NCBI GenBank assembly: GCA_021827465.1
Contig: JAKAVX010000113.1
Coordinates: forward strand, 1-7,431
From: Deltaproteobacteria bacterium
Lineage (GTDB): Bacteria; Desulfobacterota_B; Binatia; Binatales; Binataceae
Length of the DNA: 7,431 nt
Reading direction: 5' to 3'
Part shown: positions 6,830 through 7,431 of the stretch, in pieces
Position numbering within the stretch: the stretch's first letter is position 1
Layout: the number at the start of each line of letters is the position of its first letter
Notes under the pieces: model-generated
Told to the model about the DNA's origin: nothing
The model's database searches: none
Seen by the model: only the letters and a program-made list of their open reading frames with translations
Made by a program: the position numbers and the translations under genes

Positions 6830-7431
6830 ATGGCTGGGCGAGCCAATATGCCTGAGCGCCAGGGCGGGACGCGGCTTACCCGCTGGCCCGGTCTTATCGA
6901 GCATTACCGCCGCTTTCTTCCGGTTACCGACTCGACCCCGGTCGTCACCCTCAACGAGGGCAACACTCCGCTTATCGAGGCTCCCGCGCTCGGCGACCGG
7001 CTCGGGCAGAATGTAAAGATTTACTTGAAGTTCGAGGGCGCCAACCCGACCGGCTCCTTCAAGGACCGCGGCATGACGCTCGCCATCTCCAAGGCGCTCG
7101 GCGAGGGTGCTCGCGCCGTAATCTGCGCCTCGACCGGCAACACCGCCGCGTCAGCCGCCGCCTACGCCGGAAGAGCCGGACTCAAGGCGTTCGTGCTGAT
7201 TCCCAAGGGCGCGGTCGCGCTCGGAAAGCTCTCACAGAGCGTGATGCACGGCGCGCGGGTTATCGAGGTTATCGGCAATTTCGACATCTGCCTGAAGGTC
7301 GTGCGCGATCTTGCCGAACGCGACCCGGTCCGGATTCGCCTGGTCAACAGTATCAATCCCGATCGTATCGCCGGGCAGAAGACCGGCGCGTTCGAGGTCT
7401 GCGACCAACTCGGCGACGCTCCCACCCATCA
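6830..7431 (+). CDS. thrC: Threonine synthase (N-terminal part, runs off window)
   Basis: The first 200 residues of a PLP-dependent threonine synthase, which converts O-phosphohomoserine to threonine and phosphate. Visible signatures are [14 protein letters not shown] (42-55), [16 protein letters not shown] (67-82) with the PLP lysine K78, the phosphate-cradle [15 protein letters not shown] (100-114) and [13 protein letters not shown] (173-185). Length and motifs fit the shorter class of bacterial enzymes in which TGSFKDRG comes early, rather than the E. coli ThrC type. The ATG at 6830 follows the hom stop codon by 2 bases. GAGGAG at 6813-6818, inside the end of hom, lies 11 bases upstream. 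A second in-frame ATG at 6848 is possible. The tight junction indicates translational coupling with hom. The C-terminal half lies beyond the window. Confidence 0.95.
   Translation, partial: MAGRANMPERQGGTRLTRWPGLIEHYRRFLPVTDSTPVVTLNEGNTPLIEAPALGDRLGQNVKIYLKFEGANPTGSFKDRGMTLAISKALGEGARAVICASTGNTAASAAAYAGRAGLKAFVLIPKGAVALGKLSQSVMHGARVIEVIGNFDICLKVVRDLAERDPVRIRLVNSINPDRIAGQKTGAFEVCDQLGDAPTH

Noticed and set aside
1..7431. CRISPR arrays, tRNA or rRNA genes, insertion sequences, toxin-antitoxin or defence genes
   Set aside because: I looked for spaced direct repeats, cloverleaf-like segments, transposase motifs and small paired ORFs on both strands and saw none.

Overview
The window is GC-rich chromosomal DNA from a Gram-negative-type bacterium. 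Gene content (an AarF/UbiB-type protein beside an acyl-CoA dehydrogenase, then an alaC-hom-thrC cluster) fits the Desulfobacterota/Binatota/Acidobacteriota kind of lineage, but the sequence alone does not fix the taxon. I see no mobile elements, integrases, CRISPR arrays, tRNA or rRNA genes, and no sign of recent transfer. Base composition and codon style look uniform throughout.

Left half (1-2629, minus strand): an AarF/ABC1/UbiB-family atypical kinase gene (2629 to 1241) is followed 110 bp downstream by an acyl-CoA dehydrogenase-fold flavoprotein gene (1130 to beyond position 1, C-terminus cut by the window edge). Both have sequence oddities. The ABC1 protein carries Ser for Gly in its KxGQ signature, and the ACAD-fold protein appears to lack the usual catalytic glutamate at both known positions.

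Middle (2630-2900): a divergent intergenic region. It holds a plausible minus-strand promoter for the kinase gene, a plausible plus-strand promoter, and a very strong intrinsic terminator hairpin. The hairpin ends only 20 bp before the start codon of the next plus-strand gene. This layout implies a short terminated leader RNA or small RNA, and is the least explained part of the window.

Right half (2901-7431, plus strand): a 12-helix MFS transporter, then after a 110 bp gap a tight run of an AlaC-type aminotransferase, homoserine dehydrogenase (with ACT domain) and threonine synthase (truncated by the window end). The last three form an obvious amino-acid operon. Hom reduces aspartate semialdehyde to homoserine and ThrC makes threonine from O-phosphohomoserine. 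AlaC-type enzymes interconvert pyruvate/glutamate and alanine/2-oxoglutarate. No homoserine kinase lies between hom and thrC. The MFS protein could be an amino-acid exporter, but that is only inferred from context.

I did not find a clearly new multi-gene system. The items most worth following up are the leader/terminator before the MFS gene, the ACAD-fold protein without a recognisable catalytic base, and the altered KxGQ motif.
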